Assembly: GCA_032334055.1 (NCBI GenBank)
Contig: JAUOZS010000001.1
Coordinates: forward strand, 2,082,501-2,146,500
Reading direction: 5' to 3'
DNA: 64,000 nucleotides
DNA from: Selenomonadales bacterium 4137-cl
GTDB taxonomy: Bacteria; Bacillota; Negativicutes; Sporomusales; UBA7701
Shown here: in pieces, positions 34,760 to 41,659 of the stretch
Layout of the letters: each line of letters starts with the position of its first letter
Numbering within the stretch: the stretch's first letter is position 1
Translations under genes and position numbers: made by a program
The notes under the pieces: model-generated
What the model was told of the DNA's origin: nothing
The model's database searches: none
The model's input: only the letters and a program-made list of their open reading frames with translations

Positions 34760-36433
34760 TTATAAGCCGCTATACGCCACGCGCATGACTTCCTCGACGG
34801 TGGTCAGCCCGGCCATGGCTTTGGCGATACCGTCCTCGCGCATGGTGGTCATGCCCTGGCTGCGGGCAAGGGCGGCGAGTTCGCCGGTGGAAGCCCGGCG
34901 GATGATGAGCTCGTGCATCTCGGGGGTGACGGGCATAACTTCGTGGATGGCCACCCGTCCGCGGTAGCCGCTGTGGCCGCAGCGCAGGCAGCCGACGCCG
35001 CGGTGGAGGGTGATGGGCTCGTCGGGGCCGATGCCGAGGAAGAGGCGCTCAGGCGAGTCGGGCGCGGGCGTGTACTGCTGTTTGCACTCCGGGCAGACGA
35101 CCCGCACGAGGCGCTGGGCGACCACGCCGAGCACCGACGAGGCGGCCAGGAAGGGCTCGATCTCCATGTCGATGAGGCGGGTGATGGCGCCGGGGGCGTC
35201 GTTGGTATGGGCGGTGGAAAGGACGAGATGGCCGGTGAGGGCGGAGCGGACGGCGATGTCGGCCGTTTCGGTGTCGCGGACCTCGCCCACCATGATGATG
35301 TTCGGGTCCTGGCGAAGGATGGAGCGCAGGCCGTTGGCGAAGGTGAGGCCGGCGCGGGGGTTGACCTGGACCTGGTTGACGCCGTCGAGGCGGTATTCGA
35401 CCGGGTCCTCGACGGTGATGATGTTTTTGCCGGGCACGTTGACGGCGGCGAGGGTCGAGTACAGGGTCGTGGTCTTGCCGGAGCCGGTCGGCCCGGAAAC
35501 GAGGATCATGCCGTACGGCTGGCGGTACAGATTGCGGTATTTGTTAAGATTATCGGCGGAAAAGCCCAGGCTGTTGATATCCAGGATAACGGTCTGCTTG
35601 TCCAGTATCCTGAGGACGGCTTTCTCGCCGAGGATGGTGGGCAGGGTGGATACGCGGATATCGATGTCGCGGCCGGCCTCGTTGACCTTGATGCGGCCGT
35701 CCTGGGGCAGGCGCTTTTCGGCGATATCCATCTCGCTCATTATTTTGACGCGCGAGATGAGCGACGCGTGGGTGTGGCGCGGGAAGGTGACCACCTCGCG
35801 CAGCACGCCGTCGATGCGGAAGCGGACGCGGAGGTTTTTGTCCTGAGGCTCGATGTGGATGTCGCTGGCGCGGTCCTTGACCGCCTGGCTGATGAGCGAG
35901 TTGACGATGCTCACCGCCGGGGCGTCGTCGGCGGTCTGGATGTCGCTGGCGAGCGGGTCGTCGAAACGGATGCGGCTGGCCGCTTTTTCGACAAGTTCGC
36001 GCACGCCGTAGGTCTCGTTGATGGCCTGGACGATCTCGCGTTCGGCGGCGATGACCGGTTGGACCTCGCAGCCGGTGACCATGCGCACGTCGTCGATGGC
36101 GTAGAAATTAGTGGGGTCGACCATCGCCAGGGTGAGCTTCTTGCCCTCTTTTTTGAGGGGCAGAACCTGGTAGCGCTCCGCCAGGGCCGCGGGGATGACG
36201 GCGGCGACGTCGCTGCCGACGGACGCGGCCGTGAGATCGACGAGGGGGACGCCGAGCTGGAATTCGAGCACTTCGATGATTCCACGCTCGGTTATGTAAC
36301 CGAGGTTCACCAGGGTCTTGCCCAGGCGTTCGCCGGTTTTCTTCTGGACGGTGAGGGCCTTGTCGAGCTGGGTCTGAGTGATCGTGCCCGCTTCGACGAG
36401 CAAGTCGCCGAGCTTTTTGCGGTTTTTCACCAT
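34760..36433 (-). CDS. pilB: Type IV pilus extension ATPase PilB with tandem MshEN motifs
   Basis: A 557-residue GspE/PilB ATPase. The N-terminus carries two MshEN-type motifs, LGDLLVEAGTITQTQ near residues 8-22 and RLGKTLVNLGYITE near 36-49, each with the Leu and Gln positions of the c-di-GMP-binding 24-residue motif (the first has Lys instead of Arg at position 1, the second Ile for one Leu). The C-terminal ATPase has Walker A GPTGSGKTT, VEDPVEYR, VGEVRDTETAD and a tetra-cysteine zinc site (CPEC...CLRC). First gene of the pilus operon, behind a c-di-GMP-II riboswitch. Confidence 0.96.
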   Translation of the reverse strand: MVKNRKKLGDLLVEAGTITQTQLDKALTVQKKTGERLGKTLVNLGYITERGIIEVLEFQLGVPLVDLTAASVGSDVAAVIPAALAERYQVLPLKKEGKKLTLAMVDPTNFYAIDDVRMVTGCEVQPVIAAEREIVQAINETYGVRELVEKAASRIRFDDPLASDIQTADDAPAVSIVNSLISQAVKDRASDIHIEPQDKNLRVRFRIDGVLREVVTFPRHTHASLISRVKIMSEMDIAEKRLPQDGRIKVNEAGRDIDIRVSTLPTILGEKAVLRILDKQTVILDINSLGFSADNLNKYRNLYRQPYGMILVSGPTGSGKTTTLYSTLAAVNVPGKNIITVEDPVEYRLDGVNQVQVNPRAGLTFANGLRSILRQDPNIIMVGEVRDTETADIAVRSALTGHLVLSTAHTNDAPGAITRLIDMEIEPFLAASSVLGVVAQRLVRVVCPECKQQYTPAPDSPERLFLGIGPDEPITLHRGVGCLRCGHSGYRGRVAIHEVMPVTPEMHELIIRRASTGELAALARSQGMTTMREDGIAKAMAGLTTVEEVMRVAYSGL

Positions 36434-36485
36434 TGGCGCTCCTCCGGGTACGAATAGGCTGGGTTCTGTATACCGGTTTCAGGAG

Positions 36486-36591
36486 AAAAAAAAGCAACCG
36501 TCAACAGCAAAAATTGCAAATGGTCGGTTGCACTACTAGCTCGGGTCCAGGCAAGTGCCCACAATACGCCAAGAACTGTCATCGCTCCCAT
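36486..36591 (-). promoter_or_regulatory. Cyclic di-GMP-II riboswitch with terminator, leader of the pilus operon
   Basis: On the minus strand: GGGAGCGATGACAG, then GTGGGCACTTGCC and GAGCTAGTAGTGCAACCGAC, close to the published class II aptamer (GGGCACTT ... AGUAGUGCAACCGACC in Clostridioides difficile). P1 pairs ATGG with CCAT at 36588-36591 and 36520-36523. The 3' strand GCAACCG also forms a terminator with CGGTTGC (36494-36500 and 36525-36531), followed by TTTTTTTT. Ligand binding should free the mRNA from termination. It ends about 50 nt before pilB. The stretch 36592-36749 must hold the promoter; I cannot fix it. Confidence 0.92.
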
Positions 36592-36749
36592 ATGTAACTG
36601 TAATGACTAGGGACATTCGACATAACTAGGAGCACTTCCTGCAATAATATGTAATTTTAGAGGAAATTAACGAAAATTTTTCTATTATTTATTATTCAAC
36701 AATGATTATCTGCATAATTCGACAAATATCGTGTTTTTATCACCTTTTC

Positions 36750-37598
36750 CTATCGGCGCAAAGCCTTGTCAAAAGCGGTGCGCATCGCCGCGCGGGACGC
36801 TTCCCTGCCTGTCCAGAGGGCGAAGGCTGCCGCCCCCTGCTCGATGAGCATGCCGGCGCCGCCCACGGTCTGGTGCCCGCGCTCGCGGGCGCGGGCCAGG
36901 AATCCGGTCAGCGCCGGCGTGTAAATGAGATCGCAGACGGTCGCTCCCGGGCTTAAGGCCGCCCAGTTCAGCGGCACCTCCTCGTTAACGTTCGGGTACA
37001 TGCCGAGCGGGGTGCAGTTGACAAGGATGTCGCAGTTCCCGAGGACGGCGGCGAAAGGTTCGCCCTGCCAGCCGCAGCCGGCGACCGCACCGGCGGGGAA
37101 GGAGGCGGCGAAAGCCGTCGCTTTCAAAGCGTCGCGGGCGGCGACGGTTACGGCCGCCGCCCCGTGTTCGAGGAAACCCCAGGCGACGGCGCGGGCGGCG
37201 CCGCCGGCGCCGAGAAGCATGGCCCGCCGGCCGGTTATCGCTACCCCGTCGGCGAGCAGCGAGTTGACGAATCCCGCCAGGTCGGTGTTGTAGCCAGTCG
37301 CCCGGCCGTCGGCGAAGACGACGGTGTTGACCGCTCCTACCAGCTCGGCGCTGCGATCGAGCGCATCCAGGAGCGGGATGATGTTCACCTTGTGCGGCAC
37401 GGTGACGTTGATGCCGGCGAAACCGGCGGCCCTGAAGCCCGCGACCGCGGCAGCCAGGCCGCCGGGGGCGACGGCCAGGGGGATGTAGGCGTAGTCGAGC
37501 CCGGCGGCGGCGAAAGCGGCGTTGTGGATGGCGGGCGAGAGGGAATGCTCCACCGGCCAGCCGATGACGGCGCATACCCTGGTTTTGCCGGTAATCAC
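36750..37598 (-). CDS. aroE: Shikimate dehydrogenase AroE
   Basis: A 282-residue NADP-dependent shikimate dehydrogenase. Seen: GWPVEHSLSPAIHNAAF, NVTVPHK with the catalytic Lys, GYNTDLAGF, the nucleotide-binding GAGGAARAV, NCTPLGM and the closing GGAGMLIEQGAAAF. Overlaps the nitrilase-family gene by 4 bp and lies just before the pilus operon, which separates it from aroC-aroK-aroB. Confidence 0.96.
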   Translation of the reverse strand: MITGKTRVCAVIGWPVEHSLSPAIHNAAFAAAGLDYAYIPLAVAPGGLAAAVAGFRAAGFAGINVTVPHKVNIIPLLDALDRSAELVGAVNTVVFADGRATGYNTDLAGFVNSLLADGVAITGRRAMLLGAGGAARAVAWGFLEHGAAAVTVAARDALKATAFAASFPAGAVAGCGWQGEPFAAVLGNCDILVNCTPLGMYPNVNEEVPLNWAALSPGATVCDLIYTPALTGFLARARERGHQTVGGAGMLIEQGAAAFALWTGREASRAAMRTAFDKALRR

Positions 37599-38371
37599 AG
37601 GTACACCTCCGGCCGGCGGTCCTGCCAGACCTTCATCGTTTCCCGCACCGCGGCCACGGCGGCGGGGTCGATTTCGCCGTAGATAACCGCCTCCTCCGCT
37701 CCGCCGGCGGCGACGATCTCGCCGTCAGGCGCGATAAGGAGCGACTGGCCGGCGAAGGGGCTGCCGCGGTGCTCGCCGACGCAGTTGACGGCGCAGATGT
37801 AGGTCTGATTCTCCATCGCCCTGGCGCGGCAAAGTACCTGCCAGGGCAGGGCGCGGACAAGCGGCCACTCCGACGGCATGAAGACGACCTGGGCGCCGTC
37901 GCCGGCCAGCAAGCGGAAAAGCTCGGGGAACCTGAGATCGTAGCAGATCGCCAGGCCGGCCCTCAGACCGCCGACATCGAACAGGCAGCGGCGGTCGCCG
38001 GCGGCGAAGAAGCGCTCCTCGCCCGTCATACTGAATAGGTGTATTTTGGCGTAATTAGCGATCGTCGACCCGTCCGGACCGATAACGACCGATTCGTTAT
38101 ATATCCGTCCTTGACGGCGCAACGCAAGCGACCCGGCGACTACCGTCACGCCCTCCCGGGCGGCGATCTCCCGCATCCCGGTCAGAGTCGGGCCATCCTG
38201 GTCCTCGGCCATATCCGCCACCTGGCGCAGCGCATAGCCGGTTGTCCATATCTCGGGCAGCACGACGACGGCGGCGTTTGCGGCCGCCTCGGCGGCAAGG
38301 GCCAAGCCGCGGGCGCGGTTGGCGGCGACGTCGCCGGCGATGATGCGCATCTGGACCATGGCGATTTTCAT
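37595..38371 (-). CDS. Carbon-nitrogen hydrolase (nitrilase superfamily, omega-amidase-like)
   Basis: A 258-residue member of the nitrilase superfamily with its Glu-Lys-Cys triad visible: Glu in VVLPEIWTTGY (about 41), Lys in NYAKIHLF (about 108) and Cys in GLAICYDLRFPELFR (about 148). The length and the Cys motif resemble YafV/NIT2-type omega-amidases that hydrolyse alpha-ketoglutaramate or similar amides. Substrate is not determined by sequence. Confidence 0.9.
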   Translation of the reverse strand: MKIAMVQMRIIAGDVAANRARGLALAAEAAANAAVVVLPEIWTTGYALRQVADMAEDQDGPTLTGMREIAAREGVTVVAGSLALRRQGRIYNESVVIGPDGSTIANYAKIHLFSMTGEERFFAAGDRRCLFDVGGLRAGLAICYDLRFPELFRLLAGDGAQVVFMPSEWPLVRALPWQVLCRARAMENQTYICAVNCVGEHRGSPFAGQSLLIAPDGEIVAAGGAEEAVIYGEIDPAAVAAVRETMKVWQDRRPEVYL

Positions 38372-38389
38372 GGGCAGCCCCCTTTTGCT

Positions 38390-38896
38390 TTACTTCATCA
38401 GCCCTCTCGCCCGTAGCATCCTCACCGCCAGCCTCTCGAAGCGACGGTGGATGCGGGTGCCGATAAATTCGTGGGCGGTGAGCGGTTTGACCCAGATAGT
38501 CAGCAGCCCCATACGGTTGCCGCCAAGTACGTCGGTGAACAGTTGGTCGCCGATCACCGCCGTCTCACCGGGCTCGAGCTTAAGTTCGGCCAAAGCCTTC
38601 CTGAAGCCTGTCTTGGCGGGCTTGTACGCCCGTGAAAAGAACGGCAGGCCGAAACGGGCGGCGATCTCCCGCACCCGCCCCCGCCAATTGTTGGAAACGA
38701 TAGCCACCTTGAAGCCCCTGGCCAGCACGTCCTCCAGCCAGGCGACAATGGCGGCGTCCATCTCACGGCTGTCCCAGGGGATGATGGTATTGTCGAGGTC
38801 AAAGATCACCCCGCGAATTCCCTGGTCAGCCAGAGAGTCAAGGTCGATCTCGAACAGGGAGTCGACCGCCAGGTTAGGGCATAGCAGGCGATACAA
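38390..38896 (-). CDS. yqeG: YqeG-family HAD-IIIA phosphatase
   Basis: A 168-residue HAD phosphatase. Seen: motif I FDLDNTI (Asp nucleophile and +2 Asp), motif II VSNNWRG, a Lys in YKPAKTGFRKAL and motif IV VIGDQLFTDVLGGN. YqeG proteins are common in Firmicutes next to ribosome-assembly or aro genes; the substrate is unclear. The next gene upstream is the sigK fragment, with a terminator between. Confidence 0.92.
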   Translation of the reverse strand: MYRLLCPNLAVDSLFEIDLDSLADQGIRGVIFDLDNTIIPWDSREMDAAIVAWLEDVLARGFKVAIVSNNWRGRVREIAARFGLPFFSRAYKPAKTGFRKALAELKLEPGETAVIGDQLFTDVLGGNRMGLLTIWVKPLTAHEFIGTRIHRRFERLAVRMLRARGLMK

Positions 38897-38974
38897 CCGG
38901 GCACCTCCCAGGAGTTATTACCAAAAATTATATCACGCCCGCCGGCAAAAGACAAAAAGCCCGGCAACAAGGAA

Positions 38975-38996
38975 AGCCTTACCTTGCGGTAAGGCT
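38975..38996 (-). terminator. Terminator after the sigK fragment
   Basis: Stem AGCCTTACC/GGTAAGGCT with a GCAA tetraloop on the minus strand (38975-38983, 38988-38996), followed by TTCCTTGTTG. The stem is strong and the U-tract moderate. Confidence 0.6.
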
Positions 38997-39023
38997 CCGG
39001 ACGTTCACTCGCCGGGTCAGGCG

Positions 39024-39320
39024 CTAATACTGGCCGTCCTCGGCGGACAGATTCTTGCTGAGTTTGCCGATGGCCCGCTTCTCGATCCGCGAGACATATG
39101 AACGGGAGATACCGAGCATCTTGGCGATGTCGCGCTGCGTCTTCTTGCCGCCGTCCGGCATGCCGAACCGCATCTCCAGCACCCATTTCTCCCGGTTGCT
39201 CAGGCGGCTTATCTGCTTGTTGAGCCGCTCCTGCTCGCACTGGATCTCCACCGCCTCGGCCACCACGTCGGGGGCGGTGCCGAGCACGTCGATCAGGGTG
39301 ATCTCATTACCACTAACACT
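39024..39320 (-). pseudogene. sigK: 3' segment of sporulation sigma-K gene, interrupted by a prophage (SpoIIIC-like)
   Basis: Codes for the C-terminal part (about 95 residues) of the mother-cell sigma factor K: GNEITLIDVLGTAPDVVAE, then region 4 with LSNREKWVLEMRFGM and the helix-turn-helix TQRDIAKMLGISRSYVSRIE. There is no N-terminal half: going upstream, the SigK-like reading stops at Gly-Asn-Glu and a TAA follows at 39321-39323. In Bacillus subtilis the skin element splits sigK into spoIVCB and spoIIIC at this same Asn-Glu point. The 5' half would be expected beyond the right edge, after the prophage. Excision in the mother cell would restore the gene; alternatively it is simply broken. 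Confidence 0.88.
39304..39308 (-). other. Candidate attachment core AATGA at the sigK-prophage junction
   Basis: On the minus strand GGT AAT GAG (Gly-Asn-Glu) marks the last codons that match SigK. As I recall, the B. subtilis skin recombination core is the 5-bp repeat AATGA in the same codons. The partner copy should lie at the far end of the prophage, outside the window. Confidence 0.55.
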
Positions 39321-39430
39321 TTACCTGTTAATATCTTATCAAGCTATGTATTTATTATATTGAAAGCTTAAAAAGCAGGTTAAAAAGCAAAGTCCCTCGG
39401 CCATAACCGGGGGCTTCGTGGTAACTCACA

Positions 39431-39688
39431 CTACACTGTTTCCAAACTCAGAGTTGCTGCTATCCTGCACCTCTGGCAAATAGCTCTACGCTTGAAATTG
39501 GCAAGGTTATCGTCGCTGCCACAAAATATACAAGAGGCCGATGAATACTTGGACAGAACGAGCTTGCCGTCTTCCTCCCTGATTTCGAGCAGGTCATTAT
39601 AGGATAAGCATAGCGTTTGCCTTACTTCTGTCGGCAGTGATATTCGGCCTTGTAGATCCAGACGCCTGACGATGCCACCTGCCAGCAT
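39431..39688 (-). CDS. AbrB/SpoVT-type DNA-binding protein with C-terminal zinc ribbon
   Basis: An 85-residue protein. ATG at 39688 is chosen: GGGGGAGTGAT precedes it and the product starts exactly with the swapped-hairpin domain (GGIVRRLDLQGRISLPTEV, about residues 4-22, then LEIREEDGKLVLSKY). The C-terminus has CIFCG and CQRCR, a four-cysteine zinc ribbon. AbrB-type proteins are transition-state or spore-stage repressors. It is the gene nearest the sigK junction, so it could report on the host's sporulation state to the element; this is inference. Confidence 0.85.
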   Translation of the reverse strand: MLAGGIVRRLDLQGRISLPTEVRQTLCLSYNDLLEIREEDGKLVLSKYSSASCIFCGSDDNLANFKRRAICQRCRIAATLSLETV

Positions 39689-39755
39689 GATATCACTCCC
39701 CCGGATCCCTCTTCTCTTCTTTATAATATATCGGTAACCGGCGATTGTCCAATAG

Positions 39756-39911
39756 GTCGTCGCCCAGCCGGCAGACGGTGGCAGTAAGGTGGTTGATCTG
39801 ATGGCGGCGCTGGAGGCGAGCCTGAGGGAGATTAAGGCTAAGCAGAGTAAGCCGAAGCGGAAAAAGGTAAGCGGGCATAAAAAAGCCCCGGCCAGCGCCG
39901 GGGCTCCGTAA
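39756..39911 (+). pseudogene. Relic of a ku (DNA end-binding protein) gene, C-terminal end only
   Basis: A 51-codon plus-strand frame between a TAG at 39753 and a TAA at 39909. It contains GSKVVDLMAALEASLREI followed by a Lys-rich tail (KAKQSKPKRKK), very like the C-terminal end of bacterial Ku proteins of the NHEJ pathway. No start codon, no DNA-binding core and no upstream remainder is seen, so it is a leftover, probably of an earlier integration or recombination at this site. Its last codons run through the minus-strand terminator at 39878-39904. Confidence 0.55.
39878..39904 (-). terminator. Rho-independent terminator after the DUF2283 gene
   Basis: Stem GCCCCGG/CCGGGGC (39884-39890 and 39898-39904) followed on the minus strand by TTTTTTATG. 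It separates the three-gene cassette from the AbrB-like gene. Confidence 0.9.
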
Positions 39912-39920
39912 TAAGAGTTT

Positions 39921-40169
39921 TTACCTAAAACTATATAGATTCTCAATATCTAACTTTACTGGAATTACCTTCTGTAATTGTTCTTTGGTTCGCTTAGAAA
40001 AATCCATTATTGTGACTCCTGAGAATCTACCATCATTAAAAGAGTTTCGAATAAGAATGCCATCCACGTCACGGGAGCAATAAGATGGCCGTGGTGTTCC
40101 TAACGAAACATACAATATATCATGTTCCGTATCATAATTAAGCGTTAGTTTTCGCTTACGTCCGTTCAT
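39921..40169 (-). CDS. DUF2283 family protein (possible antitoxin)
   Basis: An 82-residue DUF2283 protein: RKLTLNYDTEHDILYVSLG, then DVDGILIRNS and VTIMDFSKRT. ATG at 40169 has GGGGTG 8 nt upstream; the frame extends to a GTG at 40178. DUF2283 proteins are small, often next to RelE/BECR-fold toxins and suspected to be antitoxins. Here it overlaps by 14 bp the stop end of a nuclease-like gene. GC content is clearly below the window average. Confidence 0.85.
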   Translation of the reverse strand: MNGRKRKLTLNYDTEHDILYVSLGTPRPSYCSRDVDGILIRNSFNDGRFSGVTIMDFSKRTKEQLQKVIPVKLDIENLYSFR

Positions 40170-40494
40170 AAACGACACCCCGTTGCGTAAGCATTTGAGA
40201 TTTTTGACTAGGCAATATAGGATATGCGGTCACAACATCGCCTGTGCTTGCGCCAAAACTTACAATTACCTTTAGAATTGACAAACATCCTGTGCCGGGA
40301 AGATTACATAACCTATAATAATTTTCTTTGCCATTATCTCGTTCATGCTTCAAAATATATTCCGGCGATTCGATCGCACGCCGAATAAGCTGGTCCTGTT
40401 TGTTAAGTTCCGGATGACCAGGTACAATATGTATATTCCACGTTTTACTAGTCAATGCTATACTTCGGCCCAAAGGGTCACTAGTCGTAAACAT
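40156..40494 (-). CDS. PBECR-like (BECR-fold) putative RNase toxin
   Basis: A 112-residue protein resembling the phage BECR-type nuclease domains (barnase-EndoU-ColicinE5/D-RelE group): IHIVPGHPELNK with the early His-Pro, IRRAIESPEYIL, ENYYRLCNLPG, LKVIVSF and VVTAYPIL. Such domains cleave RNA. It precedes and overlaps the DUF2283 gene, an arrangement typical of toxin-antitoxin pairs, though toxin-first order is less common. Identification rests on pattern only. Confidence 0.6.
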   Translation of the reverse strand: MFTTSDPLGRSIALTSKTWNIHIVPGHPELNKQDQLIRRAIESPEYILKHERDNGKENYYRLCNLPGTGCLSILKVIVSFGASTGDVVTAYPILPSQKSQMLTQRGVVYERT

Positions 40495-40503
40495 ATTATC
40501 CCC

Positions 40504-40779
40504 TTACTTGCCTTGAATATCCTGCATTTTCTTAAATTTTTCTTCGTCGGGATTAACCACAATCGTTCCAAATAAGTCTTCATATTGTTTAACATTTTTA
40601 CATAACAACTCGGTAAAAATTTTTGCATGCTGTGGACTCATTAATATTGTACACAGAACTTCCTCTGTATCTTCCTTATCAGGTGAGCTGCTTGCTAGTT
40701 TTCGAGCAACAACGAGCGAAAAATCAAGATTTGAAACACCGATACCAATCCGGTTAGTATAATATACTGGCTTTTCCAT
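40504..40779 (-). CDS. DUF3467 family protein
   Basis: A 91-residue protein with the DUF3467 pattern: YTNRIGIGVSNLDFSLVV, a variable middle, then VLCTILMSPQHAKIFTELL and an acidic tail. ATG at 40779 has AAGGAGG at ideal spacing. Function unknown; in secretion-related proteins DUF3467 resembles a small beta-sheet domain. First gene of the cassette with the nuclease-like and DUF2283 genes. Confidence 0.8.
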   Translation of the reverse strand: MEKPVYYTNRIGIGVSNLDFSLVVARKLASSSPDKEDTEEVLCTILMSPQHAKIFTELLCKNVKQYEDLFGTIVVNPDEEKFKKMQDIQGK

Positions 40780-40890
40780 ATATACCTCCTTGGCCACTTA
40801 ATAACTTTTTCTTCGACGAATAAGAAAAAAAACCTACTGTAAATCCCCAAAAAAGAAATATTTATATCAATAGTAGTCTTCTACGCTATT

Positions 40891-41018
40891 ATCATATCAC
40901 ACTTTTTTTCTCATCAGTCCATTAAAAGTCCACTTTTCGTCCAAACGGGTACTTTTCAAAAAAAAAATTTCTGCCCCCAATCTTTATCCGTACAAACTAT
41001 ATCAGAAATAGATAGTAC
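40891..41018 (-). promoter_or_regulatory. AT-rich control region with three phased repeats and a palindrome
   Basis: Plus-strand copies of (A/C)GTCCA start at 40916, 40927 and 40938, exactly 11 bp apart, upstream (minus sense) of a -10-like TATGAT (40891-40896). Further upstream ACTAT (40996-41000) and ATAGT (41012-41016) form a palindrome flanked by GTAC on both sides. The layout suggests an operator/promoter for the DUF3467 cassette; the -35 element is poor. Confidence 0.4.
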
Positions 41019-41031
41019 GGTGGTGCAAAAA

Positions 41032-41066
41032 AAATGCAAAAATCCCCCGGCTACGGCCGGGGGATT
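41032..41066 (-). terminator. Terminator of the prophage late operon
   Basis: Stem AATCCCCCGG/CCGGGGGATT (41041-41050 and 41057-41066), followed on the minus strand by TTTGCATTTTTTTT. Confidence 0.9.
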
Positions 41067-41071
41067 CGTCG

Positions 41072-41659
41072 TCAATCCAATGGTATTGTCAGCCTCGCTC
41101 CAATCCTTACCTTCTCCCCCGCACGGTCGGCGTCGTAGCTCACCACCGGGCCGAGGTAGCCGGTTCGCTTGAACACTGTCACCCGCGTCATGTAGGCCAC
41201 GTCAGCAGCGTCGCGGTAAACCGTCACCTCCAGCATGCGCTTCGGATATGCCTTGACATTATACACGTTCAGGTTGACAGACTCTTCCGGCTTCGGCTTG
41301 TCAGGGGGCTTGTCCGGTTTCGCTGGGTCGGTGACGATCTGCACCTGCGCCCCGGTCTGCTGCTGAACGTTGGCCAGCGCCTGCGTCATCCCTGCGCCAG
41401 TGGTCTGGATAACCTGGTCAGGCGTCCATGGCTTCGCCTCCTGGACTGCTTGGGCGACCTCCTGGGCCTGGTCTGGGGAAACATGCACCCCGGCGTTGTT
41501 CGCGGCCGTCTGAACGCCCTGCGGTGTCTCGGCCTGCTGCTGGGGCTCGTACGTCACCGGCTGAGTCTTGGCACAGTGGTTGTAAGCCCAGACGGCGGCG
41601 GCGAGGAAAACAGCCAGCAGCAGTGCGGCGAGGATGATCTTTTTGACGCGGTCATTCAC
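41072..41659 (-). CDS. Hypothetical membrane-anchored prophage protein
   Basis: A 195-residue protein with one N-terminal membrane span (about residues 8-27), then a Gln/Pro-rich linker (about 33-125) and a C-terminal beta-rich domain (NVYNVKAYPKRMLEVTVYRD onward). I do not recognise it. Its position at the end of the lysis module and its anchor-plus-periplasmic layout would suit an accessory lysis or spanin-like protein, without direct support. Confidence 0.6.
   Translation of the reverse strand: MNDRVKKIILAALLLAVFLAAAVWAYNHCAKTQPVTYEPQQQAETPQGVQTAANNAGVHVSPDQAQEVAQAVQEAKPWTPDQVIQTTGAGMTQALANVQQQTGAQVQIVTDPAKPDKPPDKPKPEESVNLNVYNVKAYPKRMLEVTVYRDAADVAYMTRVTVFKRTGYLGPVVSYDADRAGEKVRIGARLTIPLD

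Noticed and set aside
39024..39287. A complete small sigma-70-like gene starting at 39287
   Set aside because: The GTG there is an internal Val codon of SigK; similarity continues upstream to Gly-Asn-Glu, so it is a gene segment, not a full gene.
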